Source: Synchiropus splendidus | Lineage: Eukaryota > Chordata > Actinopteri > Syngnathiformes > Callionymidae | Length of the DNA stretch: 64,000 nt | Assembly (NCBI RefSeq): GCF_027744825.2 | Contig: NW_026527057.1 | Coordinates: 62,001 to 126,000, forward strand | Reading direction: 5' to 3' | Shown: positions 23,178 through 33,462 of the stretch, in pieces | Layout: each line of letters opens with the position of its first letter | How positions within the stretch are numbered: position 1 is the stretch's first letter | Made by a program: the position numbers and the translations under genes | The notes under the pieces: generated by a model | The model's input: the letters and a program-made list of their open reading frames with translations, nothing else | Told to the model about the DNA's origin: nothing | Databases searched by the model: none

Positions 23178-23602
23178 CACCCTATTCAAAGAGGTTTAGA
23201 GTTGAATATAATAGAAATAGTGTTTTTTCCTATAGTTGCAGGTGAAATTTTCATGTTCTGAGGCATCCCGAGCAGTCAGCGAACAGTGCAGAAAACGCGC
23301 TTTCAGCCCGAGAGAAGATGGGTTTCGGACAGGCAAAAATAAAAATGTCTCTTTGAAAACAGTTCAGAAAGTTTAATTTAGTGCTCAATATACGAGAAAT
23401 AGTCTTTTCCCTATAGGTACAGTTGATATTTTCACTGTTCTTAGCCTATTCTGATCAGTGTGTGAACAGTGCAGAAAATGCGTTTTCAGGTCGAGTGACG
23501 GTGGTTTACAGACCGACAAACTGAAAAAACTGATCTGAAAACACTTCAGACAAGTTGAATTAGATCCGCACCTATTAGAAAGATCCCTTCTACTATAGTG
23601 GT
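23178..23602. repeat. 188-bp satellite remnant after second module
   Basis: About 2.2 strongly diverged monomers. TTTTCATGTTCTGAGG, GAACAGTGCAGAAAACGCG, GAAAACACTTCAGACAA, ATTAGAAAGATCCCTTC and ACTATAGTGG keep monomer order. It mirrors the satellite edge at 985-1295 and 30436-30746. Confidence 0.8.
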
Positions 23603-25339
23603 GTGCTGCCCTACGGTGGGTGAGTGTGTGTGTGTGTGTGTGTGCGTGTGTGCAAGTGTATATGAAATGCAGCCCAAATTTGGAGTCCAGCTACACCACC
23701 TTGGGAATTTCACCCAAAGAATAATAACTAAGGACACGCAGGTCCGCTTACTCGGGAGACATGAGACAGGGTTCAAATTGCATATTAATAAGTATAGATA
23801 CTTTATTAATACAAATGATTCTAAAATCCAACAATCAAAAATAAAAGTAACAAGAATTTTGTAGATCTGGGACTTACTGGGATGGGGGACAGCCTCTACG
23901 GCAGGTCCAACCACACAATAAACTGATGAACCCGAACAAACGCATCCAAGCCGCACAAACATGCAAACGTGTCCCCAACAGCAAAGGACATGATAAAATT
24001 AACCGCCACCAGGTCACCTACACCACGGGGCCCAGCAGCTACAAGAAGAGTGTCAATGGCAGACCGGGTCAGAGACACAAAGAAAACAAAATACGTGAAA
24101 GAAAATAACAGACTAACTCAATAATGAACTAACAAGAAAACGAATATCAGACACCACCCAGAGTTAACGAATCACAAAAGAAAAGAAACAAAATCAAAAA
24201 GAGAACGGACTCGACCAAAAAGGGAAGAGGAAAAGACAAACAAACAAAACTATACAAAACCGTTCAAGAACTGTTCAACACAGAACTGTACAAAACAGTG
24301 CGTCACGAAACAGAAGAAAACAACGGGGTACAAAACAGAACAAAACAATCCAAGTGCTGCGTCACTATATTGTTCGTCTCTTACCAGACTTCGGCACACG
24401 ACGATGCACCTGCCCAAACGCAGGGCGATAGAGGACGCACCGCAGCTACCGGCAACGCATCTATACATGTAAAACCCGCCATGAGCTTCACTAAAGTCCA
24501 AATCAGGAGGATGGGGGAGAACGACAGCTTACCAGCCATACCTGCGACAGCGATCACACTAGCATCGCCACGATCAAACTTACGCACCAACAAACTCCAG
24601 CCACTTTTCTGTGCTGACAGCCGGCTTACAGGACCAAAACCAGCAGTCCGGAAGCGGAGAGAGAGAGAGACCTGACGCTGCCCAGAGTCACTTAAATAGT
24701 AACGGCGTCCCCTGGTGATTGGTTGGTGCTACTAAACGCAGCGGGCGCATGAACTGCCTTTCCATCTGCTACATCAGTTTCGCTTTCTCTTTTGCGCTCC
24801 GCTTTCGTTCTGCTCTTCTAAATTTAATAGTTAGTCCGCGTGTGAGTCTTATTATACTCACCTTTTCATTTAATGATTGTGGTCTGTTTTTTTTTTTTTT
24901 TTTTTCCTGCGTGTGAGTTTGAGTGTTTCTCCTCCACGCAGCGCTTTAGGTTAATTGGACCTCGTGAGGTTGTTCTCCCCTTTTGTAGGTTGATATTAAT
25001 TCACCTCTCTTGTTTTGCAGATTTTTCCCCAGTCCCTCTGTGTTTTTCCCAGTTCCCGTTCTGGCTCCGGCGTCCTCGGTTCCTGTCTCCGTCTTCTATT
25101 GTATTGTATATCGTCATTTATTAAATTTCTTAATTTAATCTCGTTGTCCGTGTCTTCTGTCAGCCTACAATCATCTGCACCTGGGTCGAACCTTAGGCAA
25201 ACATGACATATATATGTATTTTCCCGACTAAAAGCCACACATAAAATCCTTCAATGTAACGGAAGGTGAATGCACATCACAAATGGTCTCAGAATGAAGC
25301 ATCACAACTATTGTGGTGCGCCTCATGGTGCAGAAAATA
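23603..25339. other. Unclassified segment with (TG)n and retroelement-like or promoter-like structure
   Basis: Starts with a (TG)n tract (about 23618-23655) and then has no satellite or DIRS similarity. Two readings are possible. (i) The 3' end of an LTR element on +: a purine-rich run at 24653-24670, then a 536-bp TG...CA segment (24673-25208) with ATTAAA near its end. (ii) A minus-strand gene start: CCAAT near 24720, TATTTAAG near 24695, an exon with a signal-peptide-like start and a perfect donor at 24384-24383, and an AATAAA near 23798. A T17 run lies at 24888-24906. From 25209 to 25339 nothing is recognised. Confidence 0.4.
24385..24593 (-). CDS. Possible first exon with signal-peptide-like start
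   Basis: Two ATGs in frame: 24593 and 24539. From the second the peptide begins MAGKLSFSPILLIWTLVKLM, a short basic start followed by a hydrophobic stretch, then Pro/Val/Ala-rich sequence. The frame ends at a TAA inside the GTAAGAG donor, so splicing would remove the stop. Minus-strand CCAAT and TATTTAAG lie about 120-180 bp upstream. No downstream exon was identified; 23896-24078 is an open minus-strand stretch that could be one. It could equally be a retroelement leader. Unit 2 has the same at 53457-53665. Confidence 0.25.
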
Positions 25340-26510
25340 CATGTGATAAAAATGTTTGTGAAAAATATTGAAGACAGATATTTGAGAAACTACTTCCAGT
25401 AGTAACCACTATGGGGATGTTCTTTATATGTGACATGAATATGGTGTCCTTCAGCCTTACAAAATATGAATGAAAATATGATATAAATATATCTGAAAAA
25501 TATTGAGAATAGAAATTTAAGAAACTACTTGTAGTAACTCCAGGTGGATGTCCTTCATATGTTACATGAATATGGTGCCTGTCAGCCTTGTAATTACAGA
25601 GCTATTACAAAATGTGAATGAAAATTTGATTCAAATATTTTTGAAAAATATTGAGGACAGACATTTGAGAAACTACCTGTTTTATCAACACCATGTGGAG
25701 GTCCTTTATATGTGACATGAATATGGTGTCTGTCAGTCCTGTAATGACAGAACTTTTACAAAATATGAATGAAAATATGATACAAATATATCTGAAAAAT
25801 ATTGAGAACAGAAATTGGAGAAACTACTTGTTGTAGTTACACCATGCAGAGGTCCTTGATAAGTGACTATTACAAAACATGAATGAAAACGTGATAAAAA
25901 TGTTTGTGAAAAATATTGAGGACAGACATTTGAGAAACTACCTGTTGTAGTAAAACCATGTGGAGGTCCTTTATCAATGATTTGAATGTGTGATATGGTG
26001 TCTGTCAGTCCTGTAATTACAGAGTTATGACAAAATTTGAATGAAAATTTGATACAAAGATTTGTGAAAAATATTGAGGACAGATATTTGAGAAAATACT
26101 TTGAGTAACACCATGTGTATGTCCTTTATATGTGACATGAATATGGTGTCTGTCAGTGCTGTAATTACAGAGCTATTACAAAATATGAAAATATATGTGA
26201 TACAAATATTTGTGAAAACTATTGAGAACAGAAATTTGAGGAACTACTTATTGCTGTAACACCATGTGGAGGTCCTTTATATGTGACATGAATATGGTGC
26301 CTGTCAGCATTGTAATTACAGAGCTATTATAAAATATGAACTTATATGTGATATAAGGATTTGTGAAAAATATTGAGGACAGATAATTGAAAAACTACCT
26401 GTTGTAGTAACACCATGTCGAGGTCCTTTATAAGTGACATGAATATGGTGTCTGTCAGTACTGTAATTACAGAGCTATTACAAAATGTGAATGGAAATCT
26501 GATTCGATTT
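25340..26510. repeat. Second satellite, about 151-bp monomer, about 8 copies (unit 1)
   Basis: AT-rich tandem repeat with words TTTGTGAAAAATATTGAG, GAGAAACTACCTGTTGTAG, CACCATGTGGAGGTCC, TTTATATGTGACATGAATATGG, TGTCTGTCAGTCCTGTAATT and ACAGAGCTATTACAAAAT. Copies start near 25370, 25502, 25661, 25799, 25911, 26072, 26222 and 26362, counted at the AATATTGA word; some monomers are shortened. No coding potential. Confidence 0.9.
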
Positions 26511-26530
26511 GAATGAATTTGATTTGATAA

Positions 26531-26990
26531 ATTGTGAGATTTTAAAACAATTAAATCCTTTTGTTGAGTTTTGATCACATTTCTAGCGACAAATATATCC
26601 TAGATTGTCATATAATATTCTCGTTTTATGTAAATGACGCTGAGTTTCTTTCGTTTGGACCGAGATTGTTGTGTGATTCCCCATTAAAATGTAGCATTGT
26701 GACATTGTTTTCTGCGCGGACTGAAAAAAATGCAATAACGACGTTTGTCCACTTGGCATACCGTAATAATTTTACGAATTTGCCTCAAAAATCGTTGCCC
26801 TCGTACGTTTCATTTCCCAATGGCTATGTGAATGGTGAGCCTCTGGTCACGTGACTGACAGCTTGCTCTCCTGTCTGAACACAAAACATGGTGGACATCA
26901 GTCCTATTTTGCTCTAAATTGTGAGATTTGAAAACAAAAGCTTTTGTTGGCTTTTGATCACATTTCTACGACAAATATATTCTATATTGG
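26531..26990. repeat. 75-bp direct repeat pair around a 310-bp core
   Basis: 26531-26607 and 26918-26990 are diverged direct copies sharing ATTGTGAGATTT, TTTTGTTG, TTTTGATCACATTTCTA and CGACAAATATAT. The core contains GTCACGTGAC (26846-26855), a palindromic E-box, and a 97-codon open frame on + (26561-26854) with no family resemblance. It could be a tandem duplication or a small element with terminal repeats. The stretch 26991-27004 is a linker. Confidence 0.6.
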
Positions 26991-27216
26991 GTTGCAACGT
27001 CACTAGATAGTGGCATTTATAATCCTCCAAACATGGAGAGAAAACATTCAGTGAGCAGTCAGGGTTTTAGTCTGAGCTGAGCAAGAAAGAAGGAGTTTAT
27101 TGACAAATGAATAAACAGTTATGCAGGAATCCGGTGGATCTCAGGACGCTGCACAGTCCACAGCACTGTAATGAAGCAGATACTGGTGTCCCAGAGCCAG
27201 TGCTGTGAATGTGGGC

Positions 27217-27845
27217 CTACTGGTCGCAGGGATCGGCTGCTCCTGAAGACAGAAAGACATGAGGGAAGGAGGATGCAGACACATTAGACAAATAGTGGTC
27301 AGCAAAAGTTGAGATTGATGACCAAGAAGCTGCTTTCCGAGATACTCCCTTGAAAGCAGCCACAGATGTTGCCAGCCTTCTGGTCGAGTGTGCTCTCAGG
27401 GATTCTGGTGCCTGTTTTCCCCCTGTCTCATCGGCTTTCATGATGGCAATTCTAAGCCAATATGACAACCTGTGAGGGGACAGTGCCTGCCCCTTCTTAC
27501 CACCTGCGAGAGCCACCCACAGCCTGTCCGTCTTTCTGAATGGTGGGACTCGATCCAGTTAAGCTATTAGCGCTCTAACCGGACACATTTTGTGTAAACG
27601 CTCATGCTCCTCGTCTAAATGGGGAGGAGGGCAGAAAGTCTTTACTGACAAGGTGCTGACCTGTGAAGAAAAAGAGAGACATTAAGTGCAAAGTCAGGGT
27701 TGGGTCTAAGTGACACCACTGAGTCATTGTCACCAAAAGAGATGCTATCAGGGCAGATGGAAAAAGAACTCAGCTCTCCCACTCTCTTTGCTGAAGCTAA
27801 GGCTATAAGAGCCTCCTTGTAAGCTGCTAGCTCCAAGTGGCTCAA
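27217..27845 (-). pseudogene. DIRS tyrosine recombinase catalytic part (copy b)
   Basis: Two pieces in different frames: 27642-27845 with EALIALASAKRVGEL (first catalytic Arg) and 27217-27516 with SPHRLSYW, APESLRAHSTRRLATS (His-x-x-Arg) and ASWSSISTFADHY (catalytic Tyr present). All catalytic signatures are visible, but the N-terminal core-binding domain is gone and the frame is broken between the pieces. Confidence 0.8.
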
Positions 27846-27916
27846 AAGGGGCTTCGGAGAGTGAATTGAGTACCAGCTGCAGGTCCCATTAGTGACATAA
27901 AGGTCTTGAGGTTGGT

Positions 27917-28438
27917 CTAAGCCTTTTCAATGTGACGACCTTCGGAACGACTCCAGATCCCACTGACGCAGATCTGATCCAGGTGGCCTCCCCAGCCTGA
28001 CAGAGATGCATCTGCAAAGACTTGTAAAGAAGTGTTTTGACAATCCAAGGATACAGTGCGATGGAGGTTTGAAGCAGAGTTCCCAAACTTCACATCTCTC
28101 AGAGCTCGTGGAGACACATTGACAATGTCAGCTGTGTGAAGGGGAGAACGCTGGCCGGTGTAAGGCGGTCCTGACCCGAGACTGAGTCCAGCATGACCCC
28201 CAGGAAGGTTGTGCTCTGACTGGTACTCAGCGCGCTTTTGAGGTTTACTCTGAACCTCAATATCGCGATGTGCTCCAACACCAAGCTGGTGTGCGCTCAT
28301 GACTCCTGTTTGGACCTGGCTAGAATCAACCAGTAGTCCAAGTACGTCAGAATCCTCAGACCCTGTCTCCTTAGTGGTTTGAGCCCCGCCTCCACACACT
28401 TGGCGAAGGTGCCATGCACAAGAGAGCTGTATGTACAC
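27917..28438 (-). pseudogene. DIRS RT thumb and RNase H start (copy b)
   Basis: One open frame of 173 codons contains LQVFADASLSGWGGHLDQ (start of RNase H, with FADAS) near its end. The real RT thumb reads in the neighbouring frame at 28099-28284 with FRVNLKSALSTSQSTTFLG and VMLDSVSG, so a shift separates the two. The domain is cut by the 1-kb deletion at 27927. Confidence 0.72.
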
Positions 28439-28904
28439 CTGACTCTAGCCCAAACCGGAAAAAATTCTTTTGACACTGCCAAACCGCGTTGTGGAAGTAG
28501 GCGTCTGCAAGATCGATGGAGGTCATCCACTCTCGATCAAACCGCTATCTGGTCATGAATTGGTTCAGACTGAGGTCCACAACAGGTCTCCACTCTCCTG
28601 TCTTCTTGGGTTCCAGAAAGTACCTGGAGTAAAATCCAGTGTCGGAGGAACGCTTTGTCACTAGCTTGATTACTTCCGTTGACAGGGGAGCGTGGACCTC
28701 CTCCATCAGACATGACCGCTGGTTCTCTGAGTTCACCCAGGTCCACGTGGTGTCGCAGAACCTAGGGGTTGACTGTGAAACTGAAGGGTGTGTCAATGAG
28801 CGAGTATCTTCTCGATCCATATGGTCAGGTGTGGAGACAGGAGCACAGGAGCGGTCCACCGGGGTGGGTCCAGGACGAAGGGGCTGTCGGTGCTCACCGC
28901 CCAC
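28297..28904 (-). pseudogene. DIRS reverse transcriptase (copy b)
   Basis: 28545-28904 has GFYSRYFLEPKKTGEWRPVV and DLSLNQF (fingers); 28297-28530 has GTFAKCVEAGLKPLRRQGLR then ILTYLDYWLILARS. Motif C is YLDY instead of YLDD, so the second catalytic Asp is lost, and a shift joins the two pieces. Compared with copy a (YLEY) this copy keeps one Asp. Confidence 0.8.
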
Positions 28905-29131
28905 TCCTCTGGGGACATCAAGTCCTGATGGTTCTTCAAAAACAAACAGGGCACCGAAACTTGCAGTGTATCTAGATCTAAAACTGCAATTCTCCTAAGA
29001 TGGAGTCCCAAGAGACCGGCCCAATCATCCTCAGAAAGAGATGACTCTGTAGATGATGATGTCCTACTTGCCTCTGACAGGTTTGGAGGGCTGCAGAGAA
29101 CAGAATCGCAGACAGACATTGCATCAGACAT
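28793..29131 (-). pseudogene. DIRS gag-like 5' reading frame (copy b)
   Basis: Open for 112 codons from ATG at 29131: MSDAMSVCDSVL, a Ser/Glu-rich stretch, SEDDWAGLLGLHLRRIA, then FLKNHQDLMSPEEW. It overlaps the RT frame start. The ATG lies about 80 bp inside the end of DIRS similarity, and upstream sequence runs into the GC-rich module. Confidence 0.5.
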
Positions 29132-29645
29132 CGTGCGAGGGAGCTGAGAACAGAGCTGGTCTGGTACGCAGCGCCTACTGTGTGATACTCTGAAGAGGTG
29201 GCTTTCGCGGTCCTGTGGTGACCCCTACTGGAAACTTGCGAGTCTGAGGAATAAGAAGAGTGAATGGCAGAATTGAAACTCTTCTGAATTTTGGCTGGAA
29301 CCGGGATCTGTTGAGAACCGGGAAAGAGTGACGACTATGCTTCTTGTTGTGGAGAAGCAGTGGAAAAAAAAAAAAACAACGTAACGTCTTAGCTCCAGAA
29401 ACTTCCCCAGGGACAGTTCTGGCGTCAGGGACAAGGAGGCAGAGAGACCGTTACTATACTGATCGGTCTCCTGAGACGATGTCAAACAAACAAATTTTTG
29501 TAGCCGGAGTTCGCACTGACTGGAACCGGAAGAGAACTTGACGGGTGATAAACCCTAATTTTGGGCAGAGAAGAAACAGACCCAAAACCAAAGTAAGGCA
29601 TCGACTTTGGTTTAGATGCATACATTTAGACACAAAGTTTTCTTC

Positions 29646-29966
29646 CTATGCTTTTGGAGGGAGCTGAGGTGAAAGCAGCCAATTGGTCTCTCCAAGAGGA
29701 GCATCGATGACCAACGCGGCTATGATCCGGACAGCTGGGCTCATTCCGCCCCTTTGATCAGCGACGGTGTTCCCCGTGGGAGGCAGCTGTGTGTGGAGGA
29801 GGCGCCGCGAGCAGTGCACCACGTCGACGGACTGTTGAATCTCCAAAATCTCTGGTGGAGTGAGAGAGGTTCTGCGATGGTTGAGCCTCTCCACGGAGCT
29901 CATAAAGAGCGCGATGATGTTCTCAAGTGCATGAGTTGGTTGCCGATGGTGTAGACACCATTCCAC
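29646..29966 (-). other. Conserved open frame B, unit 2
   Basis: Same as 195-515 with two or three residue changes (for example SVERLNHRR for SVESLNHRR). Unknown function. Confidence 0.3.
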
Positions 29967-30057
29967 TGCGCGAGGGTGGCTCTGTCAGTGCCGGGTGGCA
30001 TGGTCACTCCTCAGGGGTGAGGTCGAGTACCTGTAGCGAGCACATCGCGCATAACGG

Positions 30058-30321
30058 CTAGTTGTGGGCACACAACATGCGGTCGTGCCCTGTGTGTAGT
30101 CTCGCCATCCAACGCCAGCAGGCCGTTAGTGAAGTGGGATGATTCTTGAGCTGGCGGTGGAGAGAGAGCTCAACTTCGATACGACGGACAGCGGATGCCA
30201 TGAGGCACGGGTGAAGATCATGCCGGAACCTGCCTGACTCCACCACACGGAACTCAGACAACTCTGCGAACAGATTCTCCGGGTCCACCTCATAGCAGCG
30301 TCTGGCTCTCGTCAAACTCAT
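30058..30321 (-). other. Conserved open frame A, unit 2
   Basis: Same as 607-870 with a few residue changes (EFRVVESG for ELRAVESG; ACWRW for ACRRW), which make it closer to the paralogue at 22823-23119 than unit 1 is. Unknown function. Confidence 0.3.
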
Positions 30322-30435
30322 CCCATGGCTTGGAACTTCAACACAACACTCAAACTCATCCCATGGCTTAGAAGCAGGAAATGTGGAAAGGTTTGGCTGA
30401 TTGTAGGCCAGTCGCAGCGCCCTGTTCTTAGAGGT

Positions 30436-30746
30436 TTAGTGTTGAATATACTAGAAAGAGTGTTTTTTCCTATGACAGGTAATAAGTAATGTTAGTTGAT
30501 GTTAATTTAGGTCATGTTTTCATGTTCTGAGGCTATTCTGATCAGGGACTGAACAGTGCTGATAACGCGTTTTCAGCCCGAGAGAAGCTCGGTTTCTGAC
30601 CAGGAAAAGAGTCGTTGATAACCCCCTGAAATACAGTTCAGAATGGTAGATTTAGTGCTGAATACACTAGAAAGAGTGTTTTTCCTTTCGTTGCAGGTGA
30701 AATTTTCATGTTCTGAGTGCCCCCTAAGCAGTGAGTGAACAGATAA
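30436..30746. repeat. Diverged 188-bp satellite edge, unit 2
   Basis: Counterpart of 985-1295; ends at the TAA duplication 30744-30746. Confidence 0.8.
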
Positions 30747-31093
30747 AGGTACTTGGACTTCGGCGAGCGACACAACTGATTTGCATCCAAAGTCAATGGA
30801 ATTGGGCGATTGACGGCGATCAGCAGCGACCAACATGGCCGCGACACGACTGGGATGTGCGACGCTACGCGATTTGAGCTACATACTGCGATTCCGGCTC
30901 CTCAAGATGACACAACTGAGCTACTGTGACAGTCGCAGTAGTTCAATTTTTTTGAACTACTGCGACCAGTCGCTGTACCATTGACGTCCCTAGTGAGTTG
31001 TGATATTTATCATTTTGCTTAATATACGTAGTGCACGCGCTATAGCGGCTGTATTGTTGGGATATTAAACATAAATATTTACCTTTCCTTCAG

Positions 31094-31980
31094 TGGAGAT
31101 CTGCAAAAAAATGGAAGGGACTCAGGGATAAATACATGAGAGAGATGAGGAAGGCCATGGAGAAAAAGAATGGGTCAGCAGCATCCAGCCAGTTAAAGTG
31201 GAGGAGGTTCGCCGTCCTCTCCTTCCTGGACCCCTTCATCACCCCGAGGGAGACGTCGGGGAACATGACTGCAGCAGCAGCACCACCACCACCACCAGCA
31301 GCAGGTAATAGTTGTTGTTGAGAATCTAAATACTTGCTATATTACAGTGTAATCTGCTTTCTGAATAGGAAACATAATCACACTATGTTCTCATTTTACA
31401 GAAACATGCCATCATGTTGATGATGAGGAAGAGGAGGAATTTGAAGAAACCCTTGATGAAGGTACAGAGGTGGAACCTCCTGCTTCCTCATCTGGTGCTG
31501 ATGCTGCTGCGTCACCTCCTCCACCTTCACCTGCCACTGGCCCATCCACATCCTCTGCTGGTCCCCGAAGTATGTATAAAAACAATTTTTATGCATACAA
31601 TATTGAATTAAAATGTTTAAACTCCATGACATAAAATGTCATAGCAACGTCATTTTACTTATCCTTTATATGTGATTTATGATATAGAGGTTATTGTTTT
31701 TAGTCATCATTGACTTGTATAATTGATATCAATATATGCCTTATTCACAGAACAAAAAAGGAAGCGTCATCCACATCATCTGTGGAAGAGGAGGACAGAG
31801 AGTTGCGAGGTTCTCATCGCCTCTCTGTCCAAACCCACTGCTCCACCTCCCTCAGCAGAGGAGTCATTTTTGCTGAGCCTGGTTCCTATGATCCAGAGAT
31901 TGTCTTTAGAAAAAAAAGAAGCTCTTCTTTTGGACATACACAATTTAGTTTATGAACGTACTAGAGAAACAAGCAGCTGA
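31094..31980 (+). CDS. Harbinger MADF/BESS protein, unit 2
   Basis: Exons 31094-31304, 31402-31569 and 31751-31980. The predicted 202 residues are identical to unit 1, with the same partial MADF domain, acidic Pro/Ser linker, KQKRKR patch and BESS-type C-terminus. The 5' exon is missing here too. Confidence 0.7.
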
Positions 31981-32565
31981 TTAGGTTATTAAATTCTGTT
32001 CTTGTTTAATTTCTTTATTTATTTATGTATTTTTCATTTCCAATTTCTGGATCATAGGAACCAGTCTCCCTGTCCTTCCTCTTCTCTCTCAAGTCCCTCA
32101 TTCCTCCAGGCAAGCTCCTTTCATAAAGAAAGTCTATTTAAGTTTTGTATGTACAGAAATGTCTTTTTGTGAATAAATGTGTTGAATGGGAACCTTGGTT
32201 TTGTTGTAGAAATGCTTAGTTTCTAGTAAGAAACTGAAAAACAGTGCATAACTCAACGACTCAAGTTAAACAAAAGGGACACAGTTTCATTTTATTGCAG
32301 ACATTTCATCTTTTGAAATAGGTGTGTGGCTCTTACAAGAGCCATTGTGGTGCACTGAATGTGCTCTAGGTTTGTGGCTGCCATGGAACTGCCCCCTCTG
32401 TAGAGAAGTACTCCACAAAGGTTTCCCTCACCCGAGAACTTCCCTGCTTTGGTTGGTGGCTGCAACACAACCCAGACCTAGAAGTACCTTGCCTGCAACA
32501 AATGGCACGCACTGTCTTGCTGATGTATCCCCTGTTGACATCCGTATGTAAAAGTCCTCTGTGGC

Positions 32566-33017
32566 CATCTCCGGGAAGTGGACGGTCAGCAGGCAGGGAG
32601 AGAGAACCGGATCTTAGAGCCTGACCAAAGGCTGAATTTCCCACGATCCCACCATCGCTACTTCTACCGTACCCACCAACATCAATCACTCGGTAGCATT
32701 ATCTGGAGTCTACAACTGCAAGGAGAACTAGAGAAAACGTTCCCTTGTAGTTGTAAAAAAGAGATCCTGAGTTTGGTGGGGATTTCATGATGATGTGTTT
32801 CCCGTCCAGGGCCCCACAGCAAAGCGGAAAGTTCCATCGCTCTTCAAATTGTTGAACAATGGACTGCCACTCGGCTGTGGAGGGCACAGCCATGAACTCA
32901 CCCACAAGGCAATCCCAAATGGCAGCTGCAACTTCTGGGACAAATTCTTGGACAGTTGACACACCAACATGGAAGCTGTTGGCGATGGTCCTGAGGGAAC
33001 CTCCAGTTGCAAGATAC
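32566..33017 (-). pseudogene. PIF/Harbinger transposase, broken (unit 2)
   Basis: Same structure and the same TAA stop (32701-32699) after VVDSR as in unit 1. It differs by VQEFVPEV for VQGFVPEV and a few other residues. The C-terminal third is missing. Confidence 0.85.
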
Positions 33018-33312
33018 CTGCAAAATTGAATAAATACTGGTGAATACATAAACACGAATACTGTATAGATATTCATCTACATGAATACGTAAGCATGAGA
33101 ACAAAAAAAAAAAATATTAATCTTAAAACAGTACCTTCGCACAATACATATTGACTTTCTAACTGTTGAATTAAGTTTTCGCCACTGGTACCCACTGACA
33201 ATTTTCACAAAGTTTTTATTTTAAACATCCACTTGTCATAATATATTCGAGGTTTGCAGTCTGTGTATCTTGCAAATGACGTCATGCATACAGTAATTGT
33301 TACTGTAACCAC

Positions 33313-33462
<150 letters not shown>

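Larger units (their letters stand above)
27005..29210 (-). mobile_element. DIRS-type retrotransposon remnant b (unit 1)
   Basis: Same orientation and end words as copy a. On - it reads a gag-like start at 29131, RT (28904-28297), the beginning of RNase H (28438-27917) and then, directly, the C-terminal recombinase (27845-27217). Compared with copy a, about 1 kb (19751-20743 equivalent: RNase H tail plus recombinase N-terminus) is deleted at 27927. It is therefore an internally deleted, non-autonomous copy. Confidence 0.82.
29225..30435. other. GC-rich module spanning the unit 1/2 junction
   Basis: The complete form of the module seen at 1-984. It begins next to the DIRS copy b 5' end, includes an A13 run at 29364-29376 (A12 in the next copy) and ends in satellite at 30436. 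Minus-strand open frames B (29646-29966) and A (30058-30321) are retained. No TATA box or promoter could be assigned. Confidence 0.5.

Noticed and set aside
23760..23785. tRNA or tRNA-derived SINE B-box (GGGTTCAAATTGC)
   Set aside because: No A-box at the right distance and no cloverleaf could be drawn.
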